Shown: positions 43,968 to 57,700 of the stretch, in pieces
Numbering within the stretch: position 1 is the first letter of the stretch
How the letters are laid out: each line of letters begins with the position of its first letter
Assembly (NCBI GenBank): GCA_015501605.1
Contig: JADNRZ010000048.1
Location: 62,001-126,000, forward strand
Source of the DNA: Panaeolus papilionaceus
Lineage: Eukaryota; Basidiomycota; Agaricomycetes; Agaricales
Direction of reading: 5' to 3'
Length of the DNA: 64,000 nucleotides
The notes under the pieces: model-generated
Seen by the model: the letters and a program-made list of their open reading frames with translations, nothing else
Told to the model about the DNA's origin: nothing
Databases searched by the model: none
Position numbers and translations under genes: made by a program

Positions 43968-44274
43968 TGCTACACCTGCTGCTTCTCTGAGGGAGCTCTC
44001 TCTCAACTGAGCAACTCAGAACAAGGAAGATATTCTCCTTAACAGTGCTATTGCCTGTGCCAGGGAGGCTTCCAGTTTGACAGTGTTTGATTTCTCTTTG
44101 CATATTAGAACTGTGTAAATCTCACTATTGAAGGCCTTGAGGACACTACCCACAGCTGGAACAATGTCAAGGCTCATAAGATTGGGTGTAAAGAACACCC
44201 AAAGAAAGATTTGTCCCATATGGATACTTGGATACACATTCAACATGACTAAAGCATATATAGGGAGTACTTGT

Positions 44275-44898
44275 CAGTCCCCCCTGAGTACCGTACGGAC
44301 TCCCTAGGGACTCCCTAGGGACTCTCTGCCAAAAAACACAGCATTGTCACCTAACACAACTGTGGACACCCTCAACTGCAACACCAGCATACAAGGACAG
44401 TGCAAACAAACAAAAAAACAAGACAAAATTACCTTGTATTATGAGAAATTTGTAATATATGTGCTGGAGTCACAGGAGTCCCAAGGGACTCCCTAGGGAC
44501 TCTCCGGACTCCCTACGGACTTTTTACATATATTACCTAAATTTGATGTTTTGATAGGTTTCAGACAAATTCATATATACAGAGTCCCTAGGGACTCCCT
44601 AGGGACTCCCTGGGACTCTAGCAGTAATACAAGGCGATTATGGGAAATACTGTGAGTACATTTGTCCATATATTGTAATGACTAATTATTATCTACATCA
44701 GAGTCATCTGCATTTGCATTATCCAATTTTCCTGGAGTTCCTGTGGAGTCCCTATGGAGTCCATCAGAGTCCCTAGGGACTCTGTATATGGATTTGTCTG
44801 AAACCTATCAAAACATCAAATTTAGGTAATATATGTAAAAAGTCCGTAGGGAGTCTGGAGAGTCCCTAGGGAGTCCCTATGGTACTCCAGGGGGACTG
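44275..44898. mobile_element. Foldback/MITE-like element (624 bp)
   Basis: Ends CAGTCCCCC and GGGGGACTG. Long internal inverted arms (about 44460-44600 pairing with 44770-44890) share CCTAAATTTGATGTTTTGAT, and many GGACTCCCTAGGGACTC palindromic words are present. There is no coding capacity. I did not find an obvious target duplication. Similar to non-autonomous DNA transposons. Confidence 0.75.
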
Positions 44899-45149
44899 AG
44901 AAGTTCAGACGGAGACAAGGCAATGATAATGACATGTTGAGGCGAAGAGAAACGAAGAGAAAAATAAAGAAAAGAAGTAAAATAGGAGGTTATAGTGATG
45001 GGCTCATTACCATCTGTATGTGCTCAACTCATTTGGCTTGATTTCGTGAAGCAAGACTGGTTGCATCACACCGGCAGACTGAATTCAAGCAACGTTGTGG
45101 ACTCCTCAGTTGATGACAGGTAGTTAGATGACAAGTTATTCTACATTGA

Positions 45150-45660
45150 TGATATGAGATGATATATAGCACATGTCATTTTAAGACCCCATCGACTTCT
45201 AACTGCATAGCATTTGAAGTTTGGTCAAATGATATATATATCTTGGAAGATGCCCCAAATATACATATCATACATCTTCTTGAGGTTCAAAAATCAGTTT
45301 ATGAGCTGCACCAGAATGACATGTCATTAAATTGGTATGCCTATTTGAATCATACATGATATATCATATCAATATAAAGATACATGATAACACTGGTTAG
45401 CCATGTCATTGGACTTTGGTATCTAAGATATATCATATGTATTGTACTACCCTCGCTAGACTGAGTCATCAGGTGAATGGGAGATGACAATGATATATCA
45501 TTGGTCTTTGAAATGTTGATGGATATGAAAGTACTGGAATGAGATATGACAATGATATATCATAAGTCTCTGAAGATTCAAAGATATGAAAGTGCAATAT
45601 ATGATACATATGGTCGATACCTATCCAGAAGATGACAATGATATTAAAATATCATCTCAT
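45150..45660. repeat. AT-rich ATGATATATCAT repeats
   Basis: Several copies of ATGATATATCAT-like palindromic words and GACAATGATAT, irregularly spaced. No gene. Confidence 0.6.
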
Positions 45661-45689
45661 AACTTGAACCTGCAAGTTGGATAGGTAAT

Positions 45690-47081
45690 CCGCTTCATTG
45701 AAGTACATATATCATATAGGAAAGAGGATACTAGTGGAAGGAATACATTGTTTCGATAAGCCAAAACATCAGCTCGATCATGACCATCAAAGTAGAGGCC
45801 CTTTCAATATGCAATAAATTTGAATCCTTCACTTCAAAGCCATCGATTTGCCGTGCTTAATGAGATAGATTTGTTATTGCTGACCTGAAGTTGAATTCGA
45901 GGGAAGAGTTGGAGTTCCATGTATCGCTTGAGGCCAGCCGGCATCTCATTGTTGATGACATTCTGAAGATATGGTGCTGCTGCAGCTGGAAGGAGGGTGC
46001 TTTGAGTGTATTCAATCACTTTCTGTGGGTTCATTTCCCATTTGTGTGATCGAATGTATGCCCGGAGCTCAGTGCGGATCGTGGGATCCTGAAGAAGCGA
46101 GAAGACCTTTGTGTGATTGCCACGAGATGACTGTGGCAGCTCTCTCTTCTCAACCCACACCCTTGACCATCCACGCAAACATCTTCCTCCCCATCCTCCC
46201 GCAAATCCAAAGTTCTCTGCTGCTCTTTCTGATGCATCCACAGCCAGCCTCCCACGCTTATTCACCATCTGAAGAAAAGACTCCATTGCACAAGCCCACT
46301 TTGCTTCCAAACCTGACTGCCCACCATCAAATCTGTGTTTCTTCGACTTCAAAATCTTCTTCAGATCCTTCAGTGCATTTGTAAGTGTTCCCTTTCGTTC
46401 TTCCTGCCTTTGCTGACGCTGGATTCTTATTGGAATCTCATGCTGAACACATTTTAGTGGAGGTGGCCCAGTTGGGCGTTGTTGTTGTGTGTTGGTGGAC
46501 ATTGATGATGAATGTTGGGGCAGCTCATTCATAACAGGCACAGCTGGTGTTGCAGGAGTGAAGCTACTGGGTAAGTGGTATTCATCATCTTCATCAGAAC
46601 CAGAAACTGATTCATCGTCCTCAGTCATATCTGAATAATACTGCACCAAATCACCAAAATACCCATCATCATGTACCAATGGAGGGTCTGTGGCTTTGGC
46701 AGCTTCAGGCACTGGGATGACTGGATCAGGTGTTGGGGGTGCAGCTGGGCGAGAAAACATGTTTCTCATCATGAGAACATCAGGCGCATTCCTGTTTCAA
46801 TCATAATTAATTGGTATGCCGTTCAGTATCCACAGGAATACTCACGAGGTTGCTGCTTTCATTCTGACTTCATGTGCATCTCGTTGTTCCTTCTCCTTCC
46901 ATCTTTGTGTCCGTCCTGATTTTCCTGTATATCCAGGCAGGGCTTGATCTAGACTGGTGACGCAGTCCCTCACAGAGGCATCAGCCTCTGTGAGGGACTG
47001 GTAATACGGGTAATTCCGTGGCAGGCCATCCCGTGGGACAGTAAGATGACCAAGGCATTTAAGAGAGAGGTGATGTTCCAT
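45690..47081 (-). pseudogene. DDE-type transposase, 5' part, decayed
   Basis: Minus-strand gene beginning near 47081 with a first exon that ends in RMKAATS, an intron (about 46795-46845) and an exon from NMFSRPAAPP onward. It has an acidic DMTEDDESVSGSDEDDEY segment, then the blocks RGWSRVWVEKRELPQSSRGN, IRSHKWEMNPQKVIEY and ISLSTANRWL, and further RADVLAYRNNVFLP. I know this order from agaricomycete proteins whose C-terminus is an IS630-like DDE domain; here the coding match ends at about 45690, before that domain. TGA stops at 45834-45836 and 45804-45806 interrupt the frame; at the first, relatives have Arg after RRWL. Confidence 0.7.
46963..47000. repeat. 17-bp hairpin inside the DDE gene
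   Basis: CAGTCCCTCACAGAGGC and its perfect reverse complement are separated by four bases (ATCA) and lie inside the first exon. Confidence 0.9.
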
Positions 47082-49131
47082 TTTGGGTGAGCGGGCCTAA
47101 AAAGGAAAGCGACACACAATCTAATTTTGCAAAGTAGCTGTTGTGACACTAGAATACAACTTAACTCTCTACCACCCTCTGTACCTGCCCCAATGTACAA
47201 CAGTTTCCAAGCCAATCCATCTGAGCTTGAACACGATGCCCCGGACAGCACCATACCTGGAACCATTATGCCTGTATTCGCCTTGGGACCAGTTTCCAGA
47301 CACAAAGCCGCATCTTTGAAGCACAATAGATCGCTCGAAAAATCAAGAGCACAAGAAAAGCGCGCACGCAACGGTCCTCATAGTGTGCCTGGGGTACCTA
47401 GCAGTAGTACATCAGTATTCTCAGCTGGCAATCCATCTGCACAAGGCACGATAAGTCAAGCAGGCTCACCAACCCTTGGGAAATTCCTGCAACCAACTCT
47501 AAGATTAACAGAGTCTGGTTTGAGTTCTGCGTATGATCAATCAGGGAAAACGGTGCATATATACTGATATTTTCACTTAAGTTGGAAGTATCCACCTGTC
47601 AAAGTCCCCGAGGTGCCGCATTTCTTGAGAACTCCCCTCGGAGAAGGATCAAATCATCCAAAATCAATGCCCTACACCATCCCATCCAGTGACTTCACAG
47701 TCGTCCCTCCCGAAAATTTAAGCTTCAGTCCCCCAAGCCCTGTATACTTTGCATCTGACAGCAATTCAATGCCACTCGAATCCGATGTCCTGATGACTCC
47801 CATTACATTGGTCGGGAGAGAGGGCTTGAAGCAGGTTGCATCTATTCATGTTACTGCTACCTCGACTTCTGCAACAGGTTGTGCAAGACGATCAGGGCCT
47901 ATTAGTAAAACCCAATATGCATTAGATGCTCTCGAGACTCTACAAAAAGGTGGTATGACTGTGCTCGACCTTCTACAATTAATGCACACCAAACCGGAGT
48001 TATCAATCCCTTCAAACTCCCAGGGATCACAGCCACCAGCGTCTATTGACAGTCCTCTGGAGCGTTACTGGCAGGGATTTTTGTCCAAACAGGACCAGAG
48101 AAGTTGCGGAATGTACTTGATTTAATATGGGATACGAAGGATGGGAGGGGTGCATTGTCAGAGTGGTTGGATCATCGTGGTGTTGATCATGTATGTGAGA
48201 AGGTTGGAAAAGAGGCAGAAATGGCAAAGGCACTGTTGATGATGGAAAGTGAGAAGGTTTCGACCAAGTATGTGGATAGCTGGGGGGTCAATCGAATCAT
48301 GGAGCCTATAGTGGAGTCAAGTATGCCAACATGGTTGAAGGTATTGGTTGCAGTAACTGAATCAAAGAGAGTCTGGGATTCAAAAGACGATAACCCTGGC
48401 TCAGATCTGCGAGAGCGTTCAACAGTTTGTTTTTTACATTTTTTATGAATATATAACTCATAGATTTACAGACTTGAAACACCATTACATCACAAGTTAT
48501 TTTCTTATGCTCTCGAGACTCCTCCAAGGTACAAACAGGACTCGCACTTCTTGCCTGGGTAACAGGTGCATCACGAAGAATGATTGAGATCCTCAATCGA
48601 TGTGGGCTGTCAACATCATATCCAAATGTCGTCACCGAGGTCAAAAAATTGGCATCAAGCTGTGTGGTTGAGGCTGGTACTGAAGCTTGAAAGGATCACA
48701 TCATGTGCTATGACAACATCAACATCAAGACATCAATTCATGTTGAGCAAACCTCCAGCACTCCTAACAAGGTCCAATCTGGTAGTTTTGTTGTCATTTA
48801 CCCTCTCTATGATGCCCAGAACGAGTCACTGCGATTAGCACCCATTATTGACAACATTCAGAATGCGAGACCGATGTGAATCCAAGCACTCCGAGCCTCA
48901 CGAGAGTCAGCTATATCATATGTGGACAACACAGCAGTAAATATCGCCAAGGTCCTTATTCGATACATCACTGGGTTCTCTTATTTAAAGGGACATCCTG
49001 AGCTCGAGAACAAGCCACGACGTCAACTCCCCCAGGATCTTCATACAAAGTGTTACCCATTACGTGCAACTACCATTGAGGAAGCAACCATTGAAGGAAA
49101 TCTGTTAATCCATGATGATGCCTGTCGAGTA

Positions 49132-49546
49132 TGGTGCGCATTTAGCACTTTTATTATTTAGTTGAAACATTTTAGGTATTTTGACACACCTTGTAAACAT
49201 TTTCATCAAGTCAATGTATAAACCTTTCTTTTGTGAACTTGGCATTGAACTTTTTGAATATTTTGACCTTTTTCAAACATTTTATGAGCGCTTATTGCTC
49301 GTTTGTTGAAAATTTGAGAAAATGTTGAACCTTTTGCAAGTGCCTACAGAATATGTGATTATGAGTGAGGAAATTATGAGAAAAATAGATGATTTTACAA
49401 ATGTTTTAATGTAATTCTTTAAAAACATCAAACCATTTTTAATCACACAAAAGGTTTGTTTGATTGGATATTGAAAAATATTTACAAAGTATGTCAGGGT
49501 ATCTAAAATGTTTTTGCAAAATATTAAAAGTGCTAAATGCGCACCA
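49132..49546. mobile_element. MITE with TA target duplication (415 bp)
   Basis: Terminal inverted repeats starting TGGTGCGCATTTAGCACTTT, with similarity over about 60 bp, flanked by TA on both sides (49130-49131, 49547-49548). It is AT-rich and has no coding capacity. The TA target suggests mobilisation by a Tc1/mariner-type transposase, but the ends differ from those of the Tc1 element at 3829. Confidence 0.9.
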
Positions 49547-50650
49547 TAATCAAGATCAGCTCGGCTTCTCTGAAAAGGAGCTAAGCTCAGGCCGGCCCAT
49601 TCTATCTATTAATGATCAGCTCACCAACTCTCAAGTTCGCTCAGGACAGGCAGCTCGGGCATCAGATGTAGACGAGTGGGAGCGTCAAGATGCTTTTCAG
49701 CTTGCCCCAGGGTTTTTTCACACAGATATGACATTCCAGAATGGCATTTTACACACCCACTGAGGAACTGTGCGACAGCATGGTAGCCTCTGTCATCTAT
49801 TCGCTGTTCTTGAGAAGACTCGCCTTGGATCGGACAAACCAGACTACCATACATTGAATGCTGCGCTTATACAGATTTTTGATGGGCTGACCCTCAATGC
49901 TTGGAGAGATCTTTGTGGTGACTTGAATAAATTTGCATCTCAAAGGCCATCTGCAAGCGACATTATTTCCAAGGCCCGTGAAATTATGGTCAAGTACTGT
50001 ACACCTATCCATTCCCAGGTACCAGTTACGAAGATAAAGAAGAGTTCAGCATCGACCACCACCACACCTCCTGATACCACTGACCATGTACCATCGAATA
50101 TTCGACTTCTCCTTCGTGACTTGCTCTATTCAGTTGAACTTAAATCAGCTACCAGTGCTGGAGACTTTGGGCGCATCGAGGATATCTTACCTGACATAGC
50201 CTGCATTTTCCGTGGAGCAGGATCCAACAACTATTCGATGGAAATCCTCCATTTGATATATAATCTGAATGAGATCTGGCCACCTGAATTTGCATGAGTC
50301 CAAGTCATTTATTTTACTACATTCTACGTCTCAATTCCTCTTTCAAAGGAATGTTGTTCGTGACAATATTCTGATCAATCCCACCGGGCGAAAGGGTCAC
50401 TTTATACCCGTGGATCTCAACATCGAACACCTTATCAGAAAACTCAAGAAGCTGCATAGCTTGAATGGCAGTGACGGCGGATGGGGACGCTTAGCTGATA
50501 TATCGGCTTCTATTATCTATCTCGAAGAAATGAAGAAGCATTGCTTCGAGTCTATGAATACTGCATATCATGGCTCAACACACACTGCAGCTAAAACAGA
50601 GGATCTTGTCTGGAGGATTGCTGATGTTGCTCGAGATTTAGATTTGCAGA

Positions 50651-50659
50651 AGACTCTCG
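50651..50659. repeat. Target duplication AGACTCTCG (left of Element D)
   Basis: Nine bases repeated at 59067-59075. Confidence 0.85.
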
Positions 50660-50682
50660 CAAAAATACAATGGTGTTTGGTT

Positions 50683-50885
50683 ATAAACGGTGCAACAATA
50701 CAGGCAAAACTTGTTTAAACAAATCTCAGTTAAACAGTAATTTAATTAATATTAATGTACTAATGGCTGATTAATACATATTTAAACAGACATTTAAACG
50801 GTCGTTTAACTGACCATTCAAACGGATGTTTAAACAGCATTAAATGGTCATTTAAGCCACCATTCAAATGGGTGTTTAAACAGCG
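50683..50885 (+). repeat. Element D left subterminal array
   Basis: About eight TTTAAAC or TTTAA words, including TTGTTTAAACAA at about 50709 and TGTTTAAACAGC at about 50829 and 50874. Confidence 0.75.
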
Positions 50886-50898
50886 AAGAGGATAAGAT

Positions 50899-53377
50899 TC
50901 ACCTGCGTGCCTTCAGTGATCGCGCACCATTGGCAACTGTTTGAACACCGAATTGAACCGCATTCCGAGCGCACGTGCTTTTCCTTTTCTCGGTGGTTTC
51001 ATTAGTCCTGGATAATGCTGATGCTGGTCGCTTTCGTTTGTTCCCTAGCTCATTTGTAGTCGGGCTGTCCTTGTCAAGTGACTGGTCTGTGTGTAGCGAT
51101 GTTGTGGCGTTGAGATGTTTACTGAGTGCGAGAGGTGTGGGTGAGTGGGACTGATCCGAGTCGGATGGTACTGATGGAAGAGTTGCAAGTGAGAGAGATT
51201 CAAGTGGGGTGGAGGTAGTGAGAGGAAAGAACCACTCACCCAATTGAACCAGGCCCAGCGCATCGCCAACATGTGAGTTATCATTGTGAGCTGTGTCAGA
51301 TGGTGAGGGTGGGCTGAAATGAGATGGGGAGTATGGGGGGACGATTGTGGTAGCGGAATTATCCAATTCAACATTGTCAAAAGGCGCAGGGGACATGATT
51401 GGATTGGGGGTTGGAGGTGGAATTTTCTACAGACGGATGAAGAATACGGTGAGAACTGAAAAGGAAGATGAAAAGCTGAACAACTCACCTGATGCGCTGC
51501 TACTTCCACCTCCTCATGTCCCTTCTCGCTCTCTTCTGTGGCCTCATCTAGGCGACGTTGCAGGTTCGATATGATGTCAGATTGTGAATAAAACTGGAAA
51601 TGATGCTGGCTATCCTGGAGTTCCAGAAGTCGCTCGTAAAGTGTAACGACATCAGCAGTTTTGCATGGAATTGGATTATTGAACGAGCATGGGAGAGTGA
51701 AGGAGTTGCAATCATAGTAGAGATTAGGGTTCAGGACTATCTCAGCCCAAGGGAGTGATGGAATGGTCGCATCCCGAGGGTAGGTGTGATCTGAGAGGGG
51801 TAGACGAGATGAGATGACGGCTGTAGCGAGAAGAGTAACATGACTCACACCATGTCATCTCTAAATACTCCGTGAGAATTTGACGAATCTCACTGAGGTC
51901 GGCTTCCTCAAAATTGAATGATGGTAAGATGGGAAATCCGTCTTCATTCTTTTTGAATGCAAAAGCAGAGGGTGAAGATGAGTTAAATGCTAAATGAATC
52001 TCAATATTAGTGGTGAAACACGAAAATAGTAGTCTCTATGACCTACCTGGCATGAATTTATTGGCATGAGCAGTCCAGATCTTCGTTAATTCCGCGTGTC
52101 AGGAAGGCATATGGGGAATCTCTCTCCCACTCAATGCATCGTGGCCACAGTACGATCTGATTAGATATGATGTAAATCAGTTACTCAAGGCCAGTATGAG
52201 AAGAGTAATAACATACATTCCATGCTGTATTCCTGACTCCGTGCAGAATGCGATCATGATGCCTATCAATACAGTGCCCACCACTCCACGATCCAAGTTT
52301 TGCTGAATTGATGCTCTTAGCATGTCTGGGTAAATCGACCAATTGCTTGAAAACAACTTCATCAGCACGAGTTGAGGTGTAAATACTGTTAGAATAGGTC
52401 ATGTGAGCAGCTGGTGGCTCACATGCTACGTTGATGTACATATTCGGTAGTTTAGCTAATAATTTAACTTGCCGTTGTACTCCGTACTTCTGTTGTGGCC
52501 ACTAGGTGTCTGTGTCTGTGTCTCTATCTGTGTCCTCCCTTGTTTTTCTTGGTTTTCTCCCCCTCCACATTTTATTCACTTCTAACAAATACAGAGATAT
52601 GAACGGACCTGTTGACATCCAGCATGAGCTCCTTCTTCCTTCGAGCCCAATCATCTTGATCCGCATTCGCCCACGCCTTCACCTTCGCTTTCTGACCAAG
52701 GTTCCATGGAAGGACATCCTTATTCAGTGGATCCTCGCGCATATCCTTGTAGATCTTCTCATGATGCTCCGGTTCTTGTAGGTAGAAGAGTTGTTGTGGT
52801 GTGATGTCTCCATCGAGGACAACCAGGGCCCGCATAGCATCCTTAACGGAAGCGAGAACTTTCTTGGGGAGACGGTCATAGGTCTTGTTATTCTCATTTT
52901 GAGGTAAAGTCTGGGTTATATGAGGAAATGTTGATTGACCTTGAAGTGCGTGCTTATACTGATGATTCTTCCAATTGCGAAAGTATGTCCTGATTGTCTA
53001 TCAATGGAATAACACAAATTAGACGCGGAATGATACAACGTGACAAATACATTTACCTGTCGAACCTTGGAGGGATCGCGACCCCCAAGGTGGGCTGCTG
53101 AAAGACGTTCGTCTCTCATAATCGAGTCGACTGTCCGTTTGATCCAGTGTGAGGTATCTGGATCCCTGGTACCGTTGAGGTTATGTTGTTGAAGGTAGGT
53201 CTCGAAAGAAGGAATAAAGGACGATATAAATTCCTTTTGATCTTGAGTGAAATGTGGGAGGATTTTGGGAGCCATTTCACGTTTAGGAAAGATAGCTAGC
53301 AATCGTTCGGGAAGGACGGGCGACTCAAGGAATTTTTTCCATCTATTGATGTTATACCATCGAATAAATGATCTCAC
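50899..53377 (-). CDS. Element D accessory protein
   Basis: Minus-strand multi-exon gene. The start is uncertain; the first clear exon runs from about 53377 (RSFIRWYNINRWKKFLE) through IKRTVDSIMRDERLSAAHLGG to an intron near 53000-53055. Later blocks are FRNWKNHQYKHALQGQ, VLASVKDAMRALVVLDGDIT, PWNLGQKAKVKAWANADQDD, DEVVFKQLVDLPRHAKSINS, SWSGGHCIDRHHDRILHG and, near the end, a basic NKRKRPASALSR segment. This is the position held by the accessory gene in Elements B and C: minus strand, head-to-head with a KDZ transposase. I recognise no named domain. Gaps between the exons around 51900-52100 could hide a frame break. Confidence 0.5.
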
Positions 53378-54790
53378 TTGCTCTAGAAATGGTTCGACAT
53401 TTGGGTGAGTAATTCAGCCAGTTACCAGGAACGACTCAAAACAAAGAAATTAACATGTTCAATGGGGAATGATGAGGATGAAACAAGGAAACATATTCGA
53501 AATACGCCCACTTTGAAGCCAACCAAAGCGCCCATATCATCCTGTCCCACAAAGGCAGCATCACTACAGGGACTTGTGCACCATCTCTCCATTCCGCTGT
53601 TGATGTGCTTACTACCCTTGATTTAATCCATCATACTATTATATGAGGTATGATGGATTCCACTGTAATTCGCTTTGATACATTACAGAACGGTGAAAAT
53701 TTACAGGAACAAATGATAAAATCTATGTGGAGAGGACCAAAATGGCGCAAAGCTGCTGGAAACCGGGCATTAATCTGGAGATTTCATCATTCTAAGGGGC
53801 AATGGGGCATACAAATGAGTCGAAGGCTCAATTTAAATTGTATGACTGTATGCACCAAAAGCAGAGTTTATCCATTCTCTGTTCTTTAGTTCTTTTGGGT
53901 GCATTTACAAGTGACGAATATCTTGTACAGCACACCCATTCACTATTCACACGCGCTAATTCACCAGCATCGTCGAAACATATATCTAGGCTAACGGCTG
54001 GGGGATGTTTACCCAAGCTCAAAATATGGTATATTTCCGATCTTAAAGTACCATTAAGTAAGAAACAGCACGAATAGGGATCACAGGTTCATCCCTTTAT
54101 GCTATACCACAGAATAGAAACATCGTTCAGCCGCTCTGACCTCCCTGACTGTGACCCTTCAGTTTTATCCTTGCATCAGTCGCAGATCCTCTAGACTGTT
54201 ACTGGGGGTATATCTGGACAATTATTACTGGTAGGATTCATGGGTAAAAATGTATTTGTGGAAAGTACTAAGCCTGATACAGTTCGCAGCAGAAATGGGC
54301 CTTCGTTTTGTGCAAAAATGTGACCAGTTTCAGCCATCATGAATAGTGATTGGGTACTCAACCAAGTCTCGATGCTCAAACAACAACAGATCGCATTGTC
54401 CATGTTTTCCTTGAGCATAGTACAGTCGTTCTAGAGAACGAAGTATTTGAGAGTCCCATAGCCGAGTTGCCCATTGAGACCAAGGCACTGATATCGCGAT
54501 CACGATAACAATTGTAGCATCTCAATTTTCAAGGTCCTGATACACCATTCGATTCTGTTCAAGGTACATTTTGATCCTAAAAAATTTAGGATAGGAACAG
54601 GTAAAATTTTGGTCAGGGTAGACATCATGAGCTCGTCAAGGAGGATTTGATCTGTTTCACAATTTGACAACCGAAGTTCAACAGACACCTATCTTATATC
54701 GATGCACAGAGTCATCACACTGCTTTTTCAGTTCTTGCCCTTTTCCCCCCACATCCTTGCACCAGAGCGACGCATCTTAGGTGTTGTTCA
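53378..54790. other. Spacer between Element D genes
   Basis: About 1.4 kb. Short open frames on plus (53405-53626, 53650-53889) and on minus carry no motifs that I know. It contains the promoter of KDZ-4 and perhaps 5' exons of the accessory gene. No repeat stands out. Confidence 0.35.
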
Positions 54791-57700
54791 ATGGGTTTGG
54801 GCTCAAATTCTACGAAGAAACTGAAGGCACTGCGCCAATCTGCCTGTCACACCTCACTTACCACCAGCTCGTTTTCATCTGTACCACCTCGAGTCGCTCA
54901 GGAGCGTACACTCTCTGCCTTTGGCGACTTCACTAGCTTAACACCTCTTTCTAACGCTCCCTTTCTAACAGTCAAGACAGGATCCTCGCAGCATGGATCA
55001 GCCAGCCCATCCCCATCAATACCACCTCCTCCTACGATCATCAACGAATCTCAAACAGCTGAGACACCATCCCAGGTATGTGACTCAGTCCAGTCTGTGT
55101 GCGAGACAATAACCAGCTTTCAAATCTAGACATCTGTTCTCATCAGCCAGTTCGAAGTGTTAATGCCATCGCTAGTCCACCATATCCTGCTTGCAAAGTA
55201 CCCTTCGACGGGACTGATGTCCTTGTGCTCATGTGGTCATAGCCAGAGAAGCGTAACCTGCTTTGACTGTTTCAATGCTCCGATTACCTGCGTTCAATGC
55301 TTCGTTCAAGGTCATCAACATCAACCCCTCCATTGGGCCCAACGATGGAACACCACTCTCCAATTTTACGAGCGCATGGATATGTGTAAACTCGACCCCA
55401 CCTTTCAGCTCAACCTGGGCCATTCTGGCGACCCTTGTCCATCAGGCGATGGTAAGAGCGGCATTGAGTCAATGAAGATCGTTGATGTCAACGGCATTCA
55501 TGTGACTAGGGTACGCTTTTGTCAATGTCGAGGACCTCCAAACCGAATGGAACAGCTTCTCGTCCATCAGCTGTTTCCTGGCACTCCTACATCCCCTCGA
55601 ACGGCCTTCTCTTTTGCAGTGATGCGTCACTTTCAAATGCTTCAACTTGAAGCTAAGATCTCTGCACATCACTTCTGCACATCGCTTCGGCGGTTAACAA
55701 GCAACATCGCTGAGGATGTCAAAGTACGTGTTCATTCCCTGATATTTATCAAATCTTATACTCATACTACACTTGGGGGGACATTTATCCAGCTTTTACA
55801 CCAGTGATGCAAGTCTGGCGTGTTGCTGTTGCAATCATTCGACATGGTCAAGCCCACGGCATCGATGAAGAGTTTCCAAACCGCATACCCGGAAACAAAG
55901 TTGTACACTGTCCGCTCTGCCCTGAACCCCACTGTAATGTCCATGGTGATGACTGGAGAGACCTCCCTGACGAGCTAAGGTATGTATTCACCCAACAATG
56001 GCTTACATCCATGTAATGACAATAATTCGCAGACACCTCAACCAGCTTCAGCTGACCACTGATGGAAATCATCAAGCCAATCGCTATATGAAGAACACTG
56101 ACCCCCTCAGTCGATCGTTATACAATGGGAGTGCATACTTCCCAGAGCACAATGAATATCAGGATTACCTGAAACGGGTCAACGGCGTTGCTGCTGAGGT
56201 TAGTGCATGTAATATCACTCTTCATTACTCTTTTAACGTGTTATCAGAAAACAACATGCACATTCCTAAATGCTGCTGAGAAGCAAGATCGCAAGAAGTT
56301 CAAGAACATGGATATCACCGGAATAGTCAATATTCAGTGCTCCCACGTCTTCATCAAGTCGTCTGTAGATCTTCAGTTGGGCGAGCGGTATGTTGGTCTG
56401 ATTTATAATTACATATGATGTCTAAAACCATATATTTATTTTTGTTTTCAGCTTCGCAAACACCGACATGGCATTAGCTCATGCCCTTCGACAGTATCGG
56501 ACCCCTTGATCGCTCATCATCCCTACCAACCCTCTCATCCTTACCTCAATCCCTATCCTCTCATGTCACATCAAGGGATGTGCTGCTTTCATACGACATT
56601 GCATGTGGCTACAACTGTAATCTCATCCCCCGCTTTCAGGAATATATTCCTGATATGGTTGACGCTGTTTTTGGGACTCGGTTTGTAATACCCGCAGTCC
56701 ATATACAGAATCACCAAGAAAGTTGCATGTACCAGTACTCGGCAGCCTACACACCATCAGGTACCCATTTTCATGGAGAGACTGCAGAGCAACCATGGTA
56801 TCCGCTCAATGGTCTTTCGACCTCAACGCGTCAGATGAGCAATGGTCATCGTCAGGACTGCATCATCGATTCACACAATGACTGGAATTGGAAGAAAACA
56901 GCACAAATTCGTATGTTATTCTTATGCGCTAAATCTTGGCACTCTAACTGACATATTATATAGATTCCACACTCAAGGCCGACCTCCTACGTGCTCGAGA
57001 AGTCTATCTGCAACATCGACTTCACTTCCAGGCACTCACTAAGTTGCATTGTGACAAAGTAGCGAAATGGGATCTGATGGATCGCAGCAAGCGTACAATC
57101 AAGGGGAAAGAGGTGGAATGTGTATATCGGAGATCTGGCAAGATCAGTAAGACATATATATTCCTCACAGCGGATCTATTTATTAATTTGTTACTTTCAG
57201 TTCCTTCACAGCAGGCCATGGTCGAGTCTCTGTCACAGCTAGACGTTAAGGAGGGGTCCCCCAGCAAAAATCCATTAGTCGCATTCATCAACGAGGGAAT
57301 CTACATACAGAGAGATCAGTAAGCCAACATTACACACTCGTGTCGGGTAGTCTAATCATATATGGGTCTGTAGGCATGACCTTCGAAACAAATACCTGGA
57401 TCTGGAGTCCCACTCATCCAATGCTCTGCAGAGTGAAGTAAACGAAGCAACCTCGAAGCTCCGAGAACGCATTGACAAATGGCGCACCACCCAAGGCTCG
57501 TTATGCCCTCTCGTATGTAACCTTGCAACCCAACAGATCATCAAGAATCCGATCATATATGCTGAGCGCCTCTTCCTACCCTCCGACTTCTCATCAACCA
57601 TCCAACAGTTTGTTAAAGCAGAATGTGTCATCTGGTCTCAGAAGCAAATTCACCTTCGTGGACAGGACCAAAACACGCGTGCACTGGCTCAAATCAACCG

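Larger units (their letters stand above)
47193..50659 (+). pseudogene. DUF6589 protein gene, 5' part
   Basis: Start ATG 47193 (MYNSFQANPSELEHD). The N-terminal third is low complexity. The DUF6589 signature is clear: CYDNINIKTSIHVEQT (48710), LRATTIEEATIEGNLLIHDDA (49060), INDQLTNSQVR (49610), LEKTRLGSDKPDYHTL (49815), IEDILPDIACIFRGAGSNNY (50180), LINPTGRKGHFIPVDLNIEHLIRKL (50370). This family is frequent in agaricomycete transposon-rich regions; its function is unknown. Breaks: a one-base loss in an A-run near 48085, three TGA stops (48688-48690, 48877-48879, 49761-49763), a 415-bp MITE at 49132-49546, and Element D inserted after 50659. The last exon lies at 59067-59266. Confidence 0.85.
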
